In this document: piece by piece, positions 1 to 6,632 of the stretch | How the letters are laid out: each line of letters begins with the position of its first letter | How positions within the stretch are numbered: position 1 is the first letter of the stretch | Notes under the pieces: generated by a model | Told to the model about the DNA's origin: nothing | The model's input: the letters and a program-made list of their open reading frames with translations, nothing else | The model's database searches: none | Made by a program: the position numbers and the translations under genes | Origin: Azonexus sp. | Lineage (GTDB): Bacteria; Pseudomonadota; Gammaproteobacteria; Burkholderiales; Rhodocyclaceae | Length of the DNA stretch: 7,229 bases | Direction: 5' to 3' | NCBI GenBank assembly: GCA_023150195.1 | Contig: JAKLLI010000180.1 | Location: 2,632 to 9,860, forward strand

Positions 1-1
1 C

Positions 2-622
2 GTCAGCGGTCCCACCGGTTCGGCGAAGACGCGCATCCTGCAGCGGATGGGAGACTTGGGCGCCCAGGTCCTCGATCTCGAAGGCCTGGCGGCGCACAAG
101 GGGTCCGTGCTGGGGCGCGTTCCCAATCAAATCCAGCCCAGCCAGAAATGGTTTGAAACCCAGCTCTACGCCAGCTTGTCGGCCTTCGACCGCGGGCAGC
201 CGGTGTTTATCGAATCCGAATCGCGCAAGATTGGTGAATTGCGGCTGCCGGAATCGCTGTTTGTTGCCATGCAACAGGCACGGGGTACGGAAATTGTCAC
301 GGCGCGCGAAGATCGCGTGGCCTTCCTGCTCGCCGATTACGCCTATTTCATGCGCGACCCGGATGCCCTCGCCCGGCGCCTGGACGGCTTGCGACCCTTA
401 CTCGGTCACGAGCGTATCAACGACTGGCATGCCCAGATCGAAAACGGCGAGTTTGCTGCGTTGACCGAATCCCTGCTCGCCCTGCATTACGACCCGCTTT
501 ACGCCCGGGCGCAGCAACGCGACTATTCGCAGCAGCCGCGCCAGCCGCTGATGGCAGGCGCACTTGATGATCGTGAAATTGAGCGCCTGGCGCGCTGCCT
601 GATGGCTCGGGTCCAAAACTGA
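2..622 (+). CDS. mnmH: tRNA 2-selenouridine synthase (MnmH/SelU), C-terminal part
   Basis: This gene is open at the window's left edge; 206 residues and the TGA stop are visible. The family replaces sulfur with selenium in the wobble 2-thiouridine of Lys, Glu and Gln tRNAs, via an S-geranylated intermediate and using selenophosphate. It is cytoplasmic. Seen here: a P-loop GPTGSAKT (visible residues 3-10), the family block LDLEGLAAHKGS (24-35), QPSQKWFE (45-52) and VFIESESRKIG (68-78). These mark the SelU P-loop domain. The N-terminal rhodanese domain with its catalytic cysteine must lie before the window, since the family is about 350-370 residues. The P-loop has Ala where many homologues have Gly (GSAKT rather than GSGKT), probably a harmless variant. 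An internal ATG at 47 is not the start, because the P-loop precedes it in frame. selD is often the neighbour in this family but is not visible. Confidence 0.93.
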   Translation, partial: VSGPTGSAKTRILQRMGDLGAQVLDLEGLAAHKGSVLGRVPNQIQPSQKWFETQLYASLSAFDRGQPVFIESESRKIGELRLPESLFVAMQQARGTEIVTAREDRVAFLLADYAYFMRDPDALARRLDGLRPLLGHERINDWHAQIENGEFAALTESLLALHYDPLYARAQQRDYSQQPRQPLMAGALDDREIERLARCLMARVQN

Positions 623-655
623 GCGCTCTGCGCAACGGCATTCACGCCGCGCGAA

Positions 656-1843
656 TCAGCGATCCAGCATCCCCGAGCGCTTGGCCTGCGCCACCCAGGC
701 CGCCACTTCCATCGCCGGCATCGGCTCGGCGTAATAAAAGCCCTGCGCCAGATGGCAACCAAAAGCGCCCAGCCGTTTCGCCGTGGCTTCGTTTTCCACG
801 CCTTCGGCCACCACCGTCATACCCAGCGAGGCCCCAAGGCGGATTGCACTGTGCACGATTTCGTCGCTGGACGATATCTGGGTCATGTCCTGCACAAAGC
901 TGCGGTCGATCTTGAGTGTGGAAATCGGCAGCGAACGCAGGTATTCCATGCTGGCGTAGCCGGTACCGAAATCATCGAGCGCAATGCCAATACCGCGACC
1001 AGCAAGGGCCTGCAACATATCACCCACCGATTCACGGTTCTCGATCACCACGGTTTCCGTCAACTCGATTTTCAGTTCGTGAGGCGGAATGCCGCGCGCC
1101 TCAAGATGGACAAAAATGCTGTCAATCAGGCGGGGATCGCTCAGTTCGTCCGCCGAGACATTGACGGAAACAAAGGGATGCATCAGCGGCCCCTGCGAAC
1201 AGAATTGACGCAGGGTGGCCCAGTCGGAAATCGCCCGCTGCAAAACCCAAAGACCAAGTGGATGGATAAGGCCGGTCTTCTCGGCCAGGCCGATGAACTC
1301 GTTGGGCATGATCATGCCCTGCGTTGGGTGCGGCCAACGAATCAGCGCCTCGAAGCCGATCAGTTCGTGCGTGACGCAATCGACCACCGGCTGGTAGTAA
1401 AGCGTGGGTTTATCGTTGTCCAGCGCGTAGGACAGATCGCGCGTCAGCGTCAGCGTGCGCAGGGCCTGCAATTGATCACTGTGCGAATTCAGGTTGCGGG
1501 CCGGCGGGTGAATGCCCAGATAATTGGCCCGAAAACGCTCCAGCAAGATTTTCAGCAAGTGGCGAATCACCGGATCGGTGCGCCGCAGCAATTCTTCCAT
1601 GTGGCCACGTTCGATGCGGATCAGTACGGCCTCCTCGATCGTGCGCACGGTCGCCGTCCGCACCTGCTGGTCAAGCAGTGCCACTTCGCCAAACAGTGCG
1701 CCTGGCCCGAGAATCGCCAGACATCGGTTGTCGTAAGACGAAACCCTGACCGAACCGCTTTCAATGATGTAAGCGCAATCTCCGGGCGTGCCGTATTCAA
1801 AAATGGTGTATTCGGCAGGATAAGTTTCGCGGGGCAGGCTCAC
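656..1843 (-). CDS. cNMP-binding domain / EAL-domain c-di-GMP phosphodiesterase
   Basis: This is a 395-residue soluble protein with two domains. Residues about 8-108 form a CRP-type cyclic-nucleotide-binding fold, with a phosphate-binding cassette FGEVALL (51-57) followed by R62-T63-A64, so ligand binding looks intact. Residues about 130-385 form an EAL domain: E165-A-L, N228 in VNVS, E260 in IELTE, D290-D291 in DDFGTG, K311 in LKID, E347 and E350 in AEGVE, and Q367 in QGF. All the residues normally needed for metal binding and catalysis are present, so an active phosphodiesterase cleaving c-di-GMP to pGpG is expected. There is no GGDEF domain, membrane segment or DNA-binding helix-turn-helix. 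The start is GTG at 1843: an in-frame TGA lies four codons upstream, and a later start would cut the first beta-strand. No good Shine-Dalgarno is seen. fliW lies 104 bases upstream on the same strand, suggesting a motility or sessility role (inferred). Which nucleotide the sensor binds cannot be told from sequence. Confidence 0.92.
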   Translation of the reverse strand: MSLPRETYPAEYTIFEYGTPGDCAYIIESGSVRVSSYDNRCLAILGPGALFGEVALLDQQVRTATVRTIEEAVLIRIERGHMEELLRRTDPVIRHLLKILLERFRANYLGIHPPARNLNSHSDQLQALRTLTLTRDLSYALDNDKPTLYYQPVVDCVTHELIGFEALIRWPHPTQGMIMPNEFIGLAEKTGLIHPLGLWVLQRAISDWATLRQFCSQGPLMHPFVSVNVSADELSDPRLIDSIFVHLEARGIPPHELKIELTETVVIENRESVGDMLQALAGRGIGIALDDFGTGYASMEYLRSLPISTLKIDRSFVQDMTQISSSDEIVHSAIRLGASLGMTVVAEGVENEATAKRLGAFGCHLAQGFYYAEPMPAMEVAAWVAQAKRSGMLDR

Positions 1844-1878
1844 AGGACGAAATCAGGCAGCAGTTAAACAATGTTTCA

Positions 1879-1909
1879 AGTATGACACAGGCGGCCTAAT
1901 TCTTGACAA
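1879..1909 (-). promoter_or_regulatory. Possible sigma-70 promoter for the cNMP-EAL gene
   Basis: On the minus strand a -35-like TTGTCA (1904-1909, 5 of 6 to consensus) is followed after 19 bases by CATACT (1879-1884, 4 of 6), preceded by TG one base upstream as in an extended -10. Transcription would start near 1872, leaving a leader of about 30 bases before the GTG start. The spacer is longer than the ideal 17, so this is a weak call. The -10 overlaps the left arm of the inverted repeat at 1881-1940. Confidence 0.3.
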
Positions 1910-1940
1910 AAATACTAAACCAAGCCGCCCGTTTGTCATA
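1881..1940. repeat. Long imperfect inverted repeat between fliW and the EAL gene
   Basis: The left arm TATGACACAGGCGGC (1881-1895) pairs with the right arm GCCGCCCGTTTGTCATA (1924-1940). There are perfect outer 7-base (TATGACA/TGTCATA) and inner 6-base (GGCGGC/GCCGCC) blocks, with a small 2-base bulge between them. The 28-base loop is AT-rich. It begins 8 bases after the fliW stop. It could be a stem-loop ending or stabilising the fliW transcript, but no U-tract follows the stem in the minus direction. It could also be a two-half-site operator overlapping the possible EAL promoter. The inverted repeat is directly visible; its role is unknown. Confidence 0.55.
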
Positions 1941-1947
1941 TTCCGAC

Positions 1948-2388
1948 TCAGACCTTGCTGATCAGATTGCTCAGGGTAATGTTCGGGCGCAGAACTTCCA
2001 TCACCTTCTGCAAGCCAATTCTGGCCTTGGTGTTGATCACCAGCGGGGCACGCAGATTCGGGCTGATGGCGGCCTGACCTTCATCCTGTTTGAACAGCAC
2101 CAGCATCACCGCCACATCCTCGGGCGCCGGAGATTGCAGCAAGGTGTTCTCGGCTTCGGTCAACGCCAGTTCATAATGAAATCCGAGGGCGGTCGGGTCG
2201 ATGATCTGAAAGGCCAGGGCCGCATCATCCAGCGATTGCAGGGTGAAGCTGGCCGGGGTTTCCTGATCGTTTTCGTGGGCCAGGGTGAACTGCTTGCAGG
2301 ACTCAAACGCGATCAGGCCTTGCGGAAACTGAATGATTTTTTCCGGCGCAACCTCGATGGCACCGAACAGATAAGTATCGACTTGCAT
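1948..2388 (-). CDS. fliW: Flagellar assembly factor FliW
   Basis: This is a 146-residue protein, matching the usual 130-150 of FliW. Family blocks seen are [12 protein letters not shown] (residues 18-29), the aromatic/hydrophobic core around [19 protein letters not shown] (47-65) and [19 protein letters not shown] (111-129). FliW is a cytoplasmic beta-barrel-like protein that binds flagellin and, when freed, binds CsrA allosterically, relieving CsrA repression of flagellin translation. The start chosen is the ATG at 2388, because GGAGGA lies just upstream (2392-2397). In-frame ATGs at 2403 and 2421 would add 5 or 11 residues not typical of the family, and the longer forms would read through this Shine-Dalgarno. 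No csrA is adjacent, unlike the common fliW-csrA arrangement; the next gene in the same direction is the cNMP-EAL gene. tex diverges upstream with 115 bases between the two starts. Confidence 0.93.
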   Translation of the reverse strand: MQVDTYLFGAIEVAPEKIIQFPQGLIAFESCKQFTLAHENDQETPASFTLQSLDDAALAFQIIDPTALGFHYELALTEAENTLLQSPAPEDVAVMLVLFKQDEGQAAISPNLRAPLVINTKARIGLQKVMEVLRPNITLSNLISKV

Positions 2389-2391
2389 GCT

Positions 2392-2397
2392 TCCTCC
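2392..2397 (-). promoter_or_regulatory. Shine-Dalgarno of fliW
   Basis: The minus strand reads GAGCGGAGGAAGCATG here, a GGAGGA core three bases before the ATG at 2388. It is the only strong ribosome binding site in the window and decides the fliW start. It also carries two overlapping GGA triplets, the core of CsrA binding sites. Confidence 0.7.
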
Positions 2398-2408
2398 GCT
2401 CATTTGTT

Positions 2409-2441
2409 GTGGTGCGAGCATGCTACACCACTCCCCCGTGG
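2409..2441 (-). promoter_or_regulatory. Two mutually exclusive small hairpins in the fliW upstream region
   Basis: Read on the minus strand, CCAC (2438-2441) and GTGG (2428-2431) flank a GGGGGA loop. The overlapping GTGGTG (2426-2431) can instead pair with CACCAC (2409-2414) around TAGCATGCTCG, whose AGCATGCT is itself a palindrome. The two stems share GTGG, so only one can form at a time. The structures lie 11 or more bases upstream of the fliW Shine-Dalgarno. Whether this stretch is transcribed into the fliW leader is not shown. As DNA, the same dyad abuts the possible tex -35. Confidence 0.35.
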
Positions 2442-2470
2442 TTGTAATTTGGGGCGGGATTGCGCATTAT
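2442..2470 (+). promoter_or_regulatory. Possible sigma-70 promoter for tex
   Basis: TTGTAA (2442-2447) and CATTAT (2465-2470) are separated by exactly 17 bases, each matching 4 of 6 consensus bases. The start of transcription would be near 2477, giving a leader of about 27 bases before the tex ATG. No other candidate in the divergent fliW-tex gap has this spacing. Confidence 0.4.
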
Positions 2471-2503
2471 TCACCCCCCATTTTTTGCTGCACTGCCGCA
2501 CCC

Positions 2504-4720
2504 ATGCTCGCACCCATTGAACACCGCATCGCTGCCGAACTCGGCGTCCGCCCGGCCCAGGTACAAGCCGCCGTCCAGTTGCTCGACGAAGGCGCCACCG
2601 TGCCTTTCATCGCCCGCTATCGCAAGGAAGTGACGGGCGAACTGGACGACACGCAGCTGCGTAATCTGGAAGAACGGCTGACTTATCTGCGCGATCTGGA
2701 AGATCGCCGGGGCGCCGTATTGGCCAGCATCGAGGAACAAGGCAAGCTGACCGCCGAACTGCGCAGCGAGATCGAACATTCCGAAACCAAGCAGCGGCTT
2801 GAAGACCTTTACCTGCCCTACAAGCAAAAGCGCCGCACCAAAGCCCAGATTGCCCGCGAAGCCGGCATTGAACCGCTGGCCTTTGGCCTGCTGGAAAACC
2901 CCGACCTGACGCCGGACGATGAAGCCGAAAAGTACCTGAATGCCGATGCCGGTTTTGCCGACACCAAGGCCGTACTCGATGGCGCCCGTCAGATCCTGAT
3001 GGAAAAGTTCGCCGAGGATGCCCAGCTACTGCAGACCCTGCGCGACTACCTGAAAGAGCATGGCTTGCTGCGGTCGACCGTGATCGAGGGCAAAGAACTG
3101 GAAGGCGCCAAGTTCCGCGACTGGTTCGACTTCGCCGAATCGATTGTGGACATGCCTTCGCACCGTGCCTTGGCCCTCTTGCGCGGTCGCAATGAAGGCT
3201 TCCTCCATGTTGCCCTGGTGCTCGATAGCGAATTGGACGAAGACGCCGTCAAGCCCGGACCCAATGCCTGCGAACAGCGCATCGCCGCCCGCTTCGGCAT
3301 CCGCCAGCAGCAGCGTCCGGCCGACAAATGGCTGCAGGACACCGTGCGCTGGACGTGGAAAGTCAAGGTCTACACCCACCTTGAACTCGAACTGGTGAAC
3401 GAGCTGCGCGAGCGCGCGGAAGAGGAAGCCATCCGCATCTTTGGCAAAAACCTGAAAGACCTGCTGCTCGCTGCGCCCGCCGGCCAGCACGTGACCATGG
3501 GCATCGACCCGGGCATTCGTACCGGCTGCAAGATCGCCGTGGTCGACGCCACCGGCAAATTGCTCGACACCGCCACCATTTACCCGCACGAACCGCGCAA
3601 CGACTGGGGCGGTTCGATCTCGACCATCGCCCGCCTCGCCTCGGCACATGGCGTCACACTGGTTGCCATCGGCAACGGCACGGCCAGCCGCGAAACCGAC
3701 AAGCTGGTGCAGGATGTGATGAAGAAATACCCGGAAGCGCGGCTGCAAAAGATCGTGGTATCCGAAGCCGGCGCCTCGGTGTACTCCGCCTCCGAACTTG
3801 CAGCCAGGGAATTCCCGGATCTGGATGTTTCGATTCGTGGCGCGGTATCGATCGCCCGCCGCCTGCAAGACCCGCTGGCCGAACTGGTCAAGATCGAGCC
3901 GAAATCCATCGGCGTTGGCCAGTACCAGCACGACGTTTCCCAGACCAAGCTGGCGCGCAACCTCGATGCCGTTGTCGAGGATTGCGTCAATGCCGTTGGC
4001 GTGGACGTCAACACCGCCTCGGTGCCGCTGCTCACCCGCATTTCCGGCCTCAATGCCGGACTGGCCAGCAACATCGTCAGCTATCGCGATGCCCATGGCG
4101 CCTTCAAATCGCGTGACGAACTGAAGAAGGTGCCGCGCCTCGGCGACAAGACTTTCGAACAGGCCGCCGGCTTCCTGCGCGTACCCAACGGCAACAACCC
4201 GCTGGATGCCTCCTCGGTGCATCCGGAAGCCTATCCGGTGGTCGAAAAAATCCTCGTGGACCTGAAAAAGCCGATGAAGGATCTCCTCGGCAACCCGCAG
4301 GCACTCAAGGGCCTGAACCCCGCCAGGTACACGGATGAACGCTTCGGTCTACCCACCGTGCAGGACATTTTCCGCGAACTGGAAAAGCCGGGCCGCGACC
4401 CCCGCCCGGAGTTCAAGACTGCCACCTTTGCCGAGGGTGTCGAGGATGTGAAGGATTTACAGCCGGGCATGATCCTCGAAGGCGTCGTCACCAATGTTGC
4501 CGCCTTCGGCGCTTTTGTGGACATCGGCGTCCATCAGGATGGGCTGGTGCATGTGTCCGCCCTCTCAAACAGCTTCGTCAAGGATCCGCACGAGGTCGTC
4601 AAAGCGGGCCAGGTGGTCAAAGTGAAGGTGCTGGAAGTCGACCTCGCGCGTCAGCACCCAGCGCGGTGCGCCGCTCAACCGCCAGCAAGCGCGGCACAAC
4701 ACCCCGCCGCCCGCCGCTAA
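2504..4720 (+). CDS. tex: Transcription accessory protein Tex, 3' end apparently frameshifted
   Basis: Tex is a conserved cytoplasmic nucleic-acid-binding protein related to eukaryotic Spt6, linked to transcription and stress or virulence traits. The reading frame gives 738 residues. Domains seen: N-terminal helical region with [17 protein letters not shown] (26-42); YqgF/RNase H-like core starting at [10 protein letters not shown] (332-341); a helix-hairpin-helix region about 488-560 ([13 protein letters not shown], then [22 protein letters not shown]); and an S1 RNA-binding domain from about 653 ([22 protein letters not shown]). The start is ATG 2504, aligning with known Tex N-termini. The open frame extends up to 2387, but that part overlaps fliW and is unlike Tex. 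There is no clear Shine-Dalgarno. The S1 domain is normal up to [13 protein letters not shown] (705-717), then turns into a Pro/Ala/Gln-rich tail of 21 residues. The expected closing strand (of the RISLTMRL type) is missing, and a Tex-like C-terminus lies in another frame at 4653-4757. Either the gene truly carries a C-terminal frameshift or the assembly is wrong there. Identity is certain; the 3' end is not. Confidence 0.92.
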   Translation: MLAPIEHRIAAELGVRPAQVQAAVQLLDEGATVPFIARYRKEVTGELDDTQLRNLEERLTYLRDLEDRRGAVLASIEEQGKLTAELRSEIEHSETKQRLEDLYLPYKQKRRTKAQIAREAGIEPLAFGLLENPDLTPDDEAEKYLNADAGFADTKAVLDGARQILMEKFAEDAQLLQTLRDYLKEHGLLRSTVIEGKELEGAKFRDWFDFAESIVDMPSHRALALLRGRNEGFLHVALVLDSELDEDAVKPGPNACEQRIAARFGIRQQQRPADKWLQDTVRWTWKVKVYTHLELELVNELRERAEEEAIRIFGKNLKDLLLAAPAGQHVTMGIDPGIRTGCKIAVVDATGKLLDTATIYPHEPRNDWGGSISTIARLASAHGVTLVAIGNGTASRETDKLVQDVMKKYPEARLQKIVVSEAGASVYSASELAAREFPDLDVSIRGAVSIARRLQDPLAELVKIEPKSIGVGQYQHDVSQTKLARNLDAVVEDCVNAVGVDVNTASVPLLTRISGLNAGLASNIVSYRDAHGAFKSRDELKKVPRLGDKTFEQAAGFLRVPNGNNPLDASSVHPEAYPVVEKILVDLKKPMKDLLGNPQALKGLNPARYTDERFGLPTVQDIFRELEKPGRDPRPEFKTATFAEGVEDVKDLQPGMILEGVVTNVAAFGAFVDIGVHQDGLVHVSALSNSFVKDPHEVVKAGQVVKVKVLEVDLARQHPARCAAQPPASAAQHPAARR

Positions 4721-4757
4721 CGCGATGGCCAATGCCTTCGCCAAACTTAAGCGCTGA
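4653..4757 (+). other. Displaced C-terminal coding segment of tex in another frame
   Basis: In the frame of codons starting at 4653 the translation is [16 protein letters not shown], then [18 protein letters not shown] and TGA at 4755-4757. The end [12 protein letters not shown] is what Tex proteins of related bacteria typically carry (from memory), and the terminator begins only six bases after this stop. The tex frame stops at 4720 instead. Joining the frames needs a net loss of 3n+2 bases just before this segment, between about 4650 and 4662. A deletion of roughly 30-38 bases would also account for the missing S1 strand. A short CAGC direct repeat (4652-4655 and 4659-4662) sits at the junction. 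Confidence 0.7.
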
Positions 4758-4762
4758 CCCAC

Positions 4763-4790
4763 AAAGCCGCCTGCCCGTCAGGCGGCTTTT
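4763..4790 (+). terminator. Intrinsic terminator after tex
   Basis: A perfect 11-base stem, AAAGCCGCCTG (4763-4773) with CAGGCGGCTTT (4779-4789), closes a 5-base loop CCCGT. A run of four T ends at 4790. It starts six bases beyond the TGA at 4755-4757, which supports that stop as the original tex end. It separates tex from the reductase gene at 4873. Confidence 0.9.
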
Positions 4791-4816
4791 GCGTTTGCTT
4801 ACATTCCGTTAACGGG

Positions 4817-4843
4817 AACTGTCCTGCCCCCGCCCTACAGTTC
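4817..4843. repeat. Small inverted repeat upstream of the NOX-like gene
   Basis: GAACTGT (4816-4822) and ACAGTTC (4837-4843) form a 7-base inverted repeat with a 14-base C-rich spacer, about 30 bases before the ATG at 4873. A palindrome CCGTTAACGG (4806-4815) lies just before it. Such a layout would suit an operator or promoter region, but no convincing -35/-10 pair is visible and the regulator is unknown. Confidence 0.3.
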
Positions 4844-4872
4844 GGACATCCCGTTTACGTCCATTCATCATC

Positions 4873-6192
4873 ATGAAACGTCCCCTCACCCTCCTTGCCC
4901 TGCTGCCACTCGGCCTCTGGGCTGCCTTTGCCCTCCCTGGCGTGCTCGCCAAATCACCTGCCGATTTCTGGGCCTGGCGCGGCCCGCTCATTTTCCTTTC
5001 CGGCATTCTCGCGTTGTGGTGGATGAGTGCCGGCATCGTCCTCGCCAGCCGTCCCGCCTGGCTGGAACAGCGCTTCGGCGGCCTCGACAAGCTCTATCGC
5101 CTGCACCGCGACATCGGCATCGGCGCCGGTGTACTGGTCCTGCTGCACTGGCAAATCGAATGGCTGCCCAAGACCCTGGTCAAGGCCGGACTGATTGCCG
5201 GCAGCGGCCGTCCGCGCCGGCCTCGGGGCGACCCGGACATGCTCATCGAAGCGGCAAAGTTCATCGGCGAATGGGCGGGCTACCTGCTGCTGGCCATGGT
5301 GGTGATCGCGCTGATCCGCCGCATCCCTTATCACTGGTTCCGCCAGATCCACAAAGGCTTCGGCGCCCTCTTCCTGGCCGGCGCCTTTCACGGCCTTGTG
5401 CTGATGCCGGGCAGTTACTGGCAAACACCCATCGCCTGGGTATCGGCGCTGGTCGCCGCACTCGGCATCCTGCCTGCGCTCCTTTCACTAACGGGTCGCA
5501 TTGGCCGAAACCGTCAACGGACGGCCTGCATTGAATCAATCCATCAGCCCGCCGATGGACTGCTCGAAATTGTCTGTCGCCCCCAGGGTTGGCCCGGACA
5601 TCGCGCCGGGCAATTTGTCCTCGCCGATTTCGGCATGCCGCGCGAAGGCCATCACCCATTCACCCTCGCCTCGGCCTGGGATGCGCGTCAAGGCACGCTC
5701 ACGCTCTGCATCAAGGCCTTGGGCGATTTCACGCAGGCGCTGCCCGAGCACCTGACGACCGGACAATCGATACAACTCGAAGGTCCCTATGGTCACTTTG
5801 ATTTTGCCGCGGAAACCGCCGTCGACCGTGACCCGCAAATCTGGATTGCCGGTGGCATCGGCATTACGCCCTTCCTTGCCCGCATCGAAGAAATCCGCAA
5901 ATCGCCCCATCGCCTGCGGGGCAAAGTCGAGCTTTTCTACTGCACCCGCGACCCCCTGACCTACCCGAGCGAGCTTGAGGCGCACTGCCGGGCGGCCGGT
6001 ATCCACCTGCATCGCCGGGTCACCGAGCGTGATGGGCCACTGGGCATCGAGGCGATTACGGCAAAACTGGAAGCCGAGAGCACGGTGTGGTTTTGCGGAC
6101 CAGCCCAGTGGGGCGATTTACTGGCCCAGAAGCTACAGGCGGCGGGACTGGCGACATCGGCCTTTCGGCGGGAGCACTTCGAATTTCGCTAA
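4873..6192 (+). CDS. NOX/ferric-reductase-like membrane flavocytochrome b
   Basis: This is a 439-residue inner-membrane oxidoreductase expected to pass electrons from cytoplasmic NAD(P)H through FAD and two b hemes across the membrane, to oxygen, ferric iron or another acceptor. About six membrane segments are seen: near 5-24, 36-58, 80-98, 132-149, 160-179 and 184-206. Histidine pairs H78/H92 and H160/H173 are 14 and 13 residues apart, the spacing of the bis-heme ligands of NOX enzymes. The dehydrogenase half follows: FAD motif HPFTLAS (261-267), GPYG (304-307), nucleotide-binding GGIGITP (327-333) and FCGP (407-410). It ends with an aromatic-containing EHFEFR, like the terminal phenylalanine region of NOX and ferredoxin-reductase folds. 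A Gly/Arg/Pro-rich loop lies at 110-121. The start ATG has no good Shine-Dalgarno. The gene stands alone after the tex terminator. Ferric reductase (COG4097-like) and NOX-like roles cannot be separated by sequence alone. It is not MsrQ, which lacks the flavin half. Confidence 0.88.
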   Translation: MKRPLTLLALLPLGLWAAFALPGVLAKSPADFWAWRGPLIFLSGILALWWMSAGIVLASRPAWLEQRFGGLDKLYRLHRDIGIGAGVLVLLHWQIEWLPKTLVKAGLIAGSGRPRRPRGDPDMLIEAAKFIGEWAGYLLLAMVVIALIRRIPYHWFRQIHKGFGALFLAGAFHGLVLMPGSYWQTPIAWVSALVAALGILPALLSLTGRIGRNRQRTACIESIHQPADGLLEIVCRPQGWPGHRAGQFVLADFGMPREGHHPFTLASAWDARQGTLTLCIKALGDFTQALPEHLTTGQSIQLEGPYGHFDFAAETAVDRDPQIWIAGGIGITPFLARIEEIRKSPHRLRGKVELFYCTRDPLTYPSELEAHCRAAGIHLHRRVTERDGPLGIEAITAKLEAESTVWFCGPAQWGDLLAQKLQAAGLATSAFRREHFEFR

Positions 6193-6230
6193 ATTAACAA
6201 ATTTAACAAGTCAGTCCCGGGCGATGCGGT

Positions 6231-6236
6231 TAGAAT
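6231..6236 (+). promoter_or_regulatory. Possible -10 element for the yffB-like/hslO unit
   Basis: TAGAAT matches 5 of 6 bases of TATAAT and lies 33 bases before the ATG at 6270, in a short AT-richer gap (77 bases) after the reductase stop. At 17 bases upstream the -35 position reads AAGTCA, which is poor; a better TTAACA (6203-6208) is 22 bases away, too far for a normal promoter. Weak call. No terminator separates this unit from the reductase gene, so read-through is possible. Confidence 0.28.
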
Positions 6237-6269
6237 TATGTCCCTGACGTTCAGAACACGACTCGCCCA

Positions 6270-6632
6270 ATGACTGCTACCCCAGCCCGCAGCCAGCTTA
6301 ATGGCATCCGCAATTGCGACACCATGAAGAAAGCCATGCTCTGGCTGACGGACAACGGGATCGCTTTCGATTTTAACGATTACAAAAAGGCGGGCGTCGC
6401 CGAAAGTCATCTGCCCGACTGGGCCGCGCGCGCCGGTTGGGAAGTGCTGCTCAACAAACGCGGCCTGATGTGGAAGAAACTCAGCGACGAGGAGCGTTCC
6501 TCGGTCGACGAGGCCAAAGCCCTCAAATTGATGGCGCAATACCCGGCCCTGATCAAGCGTCCGGTGCTGGACACTGGCGACAGCCTGCTGGTCGGCTTCG
6601 ATCCCGAGCGTTACGCGGCGGTGCTGAAATGA
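6270..6632 (+). CDS. yffB: ArsC/Spx-fold reductase-like protein (YffB family)
   Basis: This is a 120-residue cytoplasmic thioredoxin-fold protein of the ArsC/Spx superfamily. The family signature NGIRNCDTMKKA (11-22) carries the single active-site cysteine C16, with no second cysteine as in CXXC proteins. GWEVLLNKRGLMWKKL (56-71) and YPALIKRPV (91-99), including R97 and the cis-Pro position P98, are typical of E. coli YffB. YffB proteins are thought to act as glutathione-dependent thiol reductases; true arsenate reduction is not established for them, so the arsC name should be avoided. The start at 6270 lacks a Shine-Dalgarno, and the first strand reads RSQLNGI where homologues usually have a hydrophobic TLYGI, a small oddity. 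The stop overlaps the hslO start by four bases (ATGA), indicating a translationally coupled pair. Confidence 0.88.
   Translation: MTATPARSQLNGIRNCDTMKKAMLWLTDNGIAFDFNDYKKAGVAESHLPDWAARAGWEVLLNKRGLMWKKLSDEERSSVDEAKALKLMAQYPALIKRPVLDTGDSLLVGFDPERYAAVLK

Noticed and set aside
623..655. A possible bidirectional terminator between the convergent selU and EAL genes
   Set aside because: Only short GC-rich complementary bits (GGC/GCC and GCGC/GCGC) interrupted by mismatches are present, with no T-tract on either strand.
752..1867. A 371-codon open frame on the plus strand opposite the EAL gene
   Set aside because: It is antisense to a gene with complete EAL catalytic motifs, its translation shows no recognisable domain, and long shadow frames are common in GC-rich genes.
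1903..1931. A perfect -35 hexamer TTGACA on the plus strand
   Set aside because: No -10-like sequence lies 16-18 bases downstream, and transcription would run antisense into fliW with no plus-strand gene to serve.
2389..2421. An 11-residue N-terminal extension of FliW from ATG 2421
   Set aside because: The strong GGAGGA at 2392-2397 points to ATG 2388, and the extra residues are not typical of the family.
2387..2503. A 39-codon upstream extension of the tex frame
   Set aside because: It overlaps the fliW start, contains no Tex-like sequence, and ATG 2504 matches the usual Tex N-terminus.
3026..4222. A 398-codon open frame on the minus strand opposite tex
   Set aside because: It is the complement of conserved Tex domains, rich in Gly, Val and His as expected from antisense codons, with no recognised fold.
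6191..6210. A short direct repeat ATTAACAA / ATTTAACAA after the reductase stop
   Set aside because: The repeat is too short and AT-simple to support an element or attachment site, and nothing nearby suggests integration.
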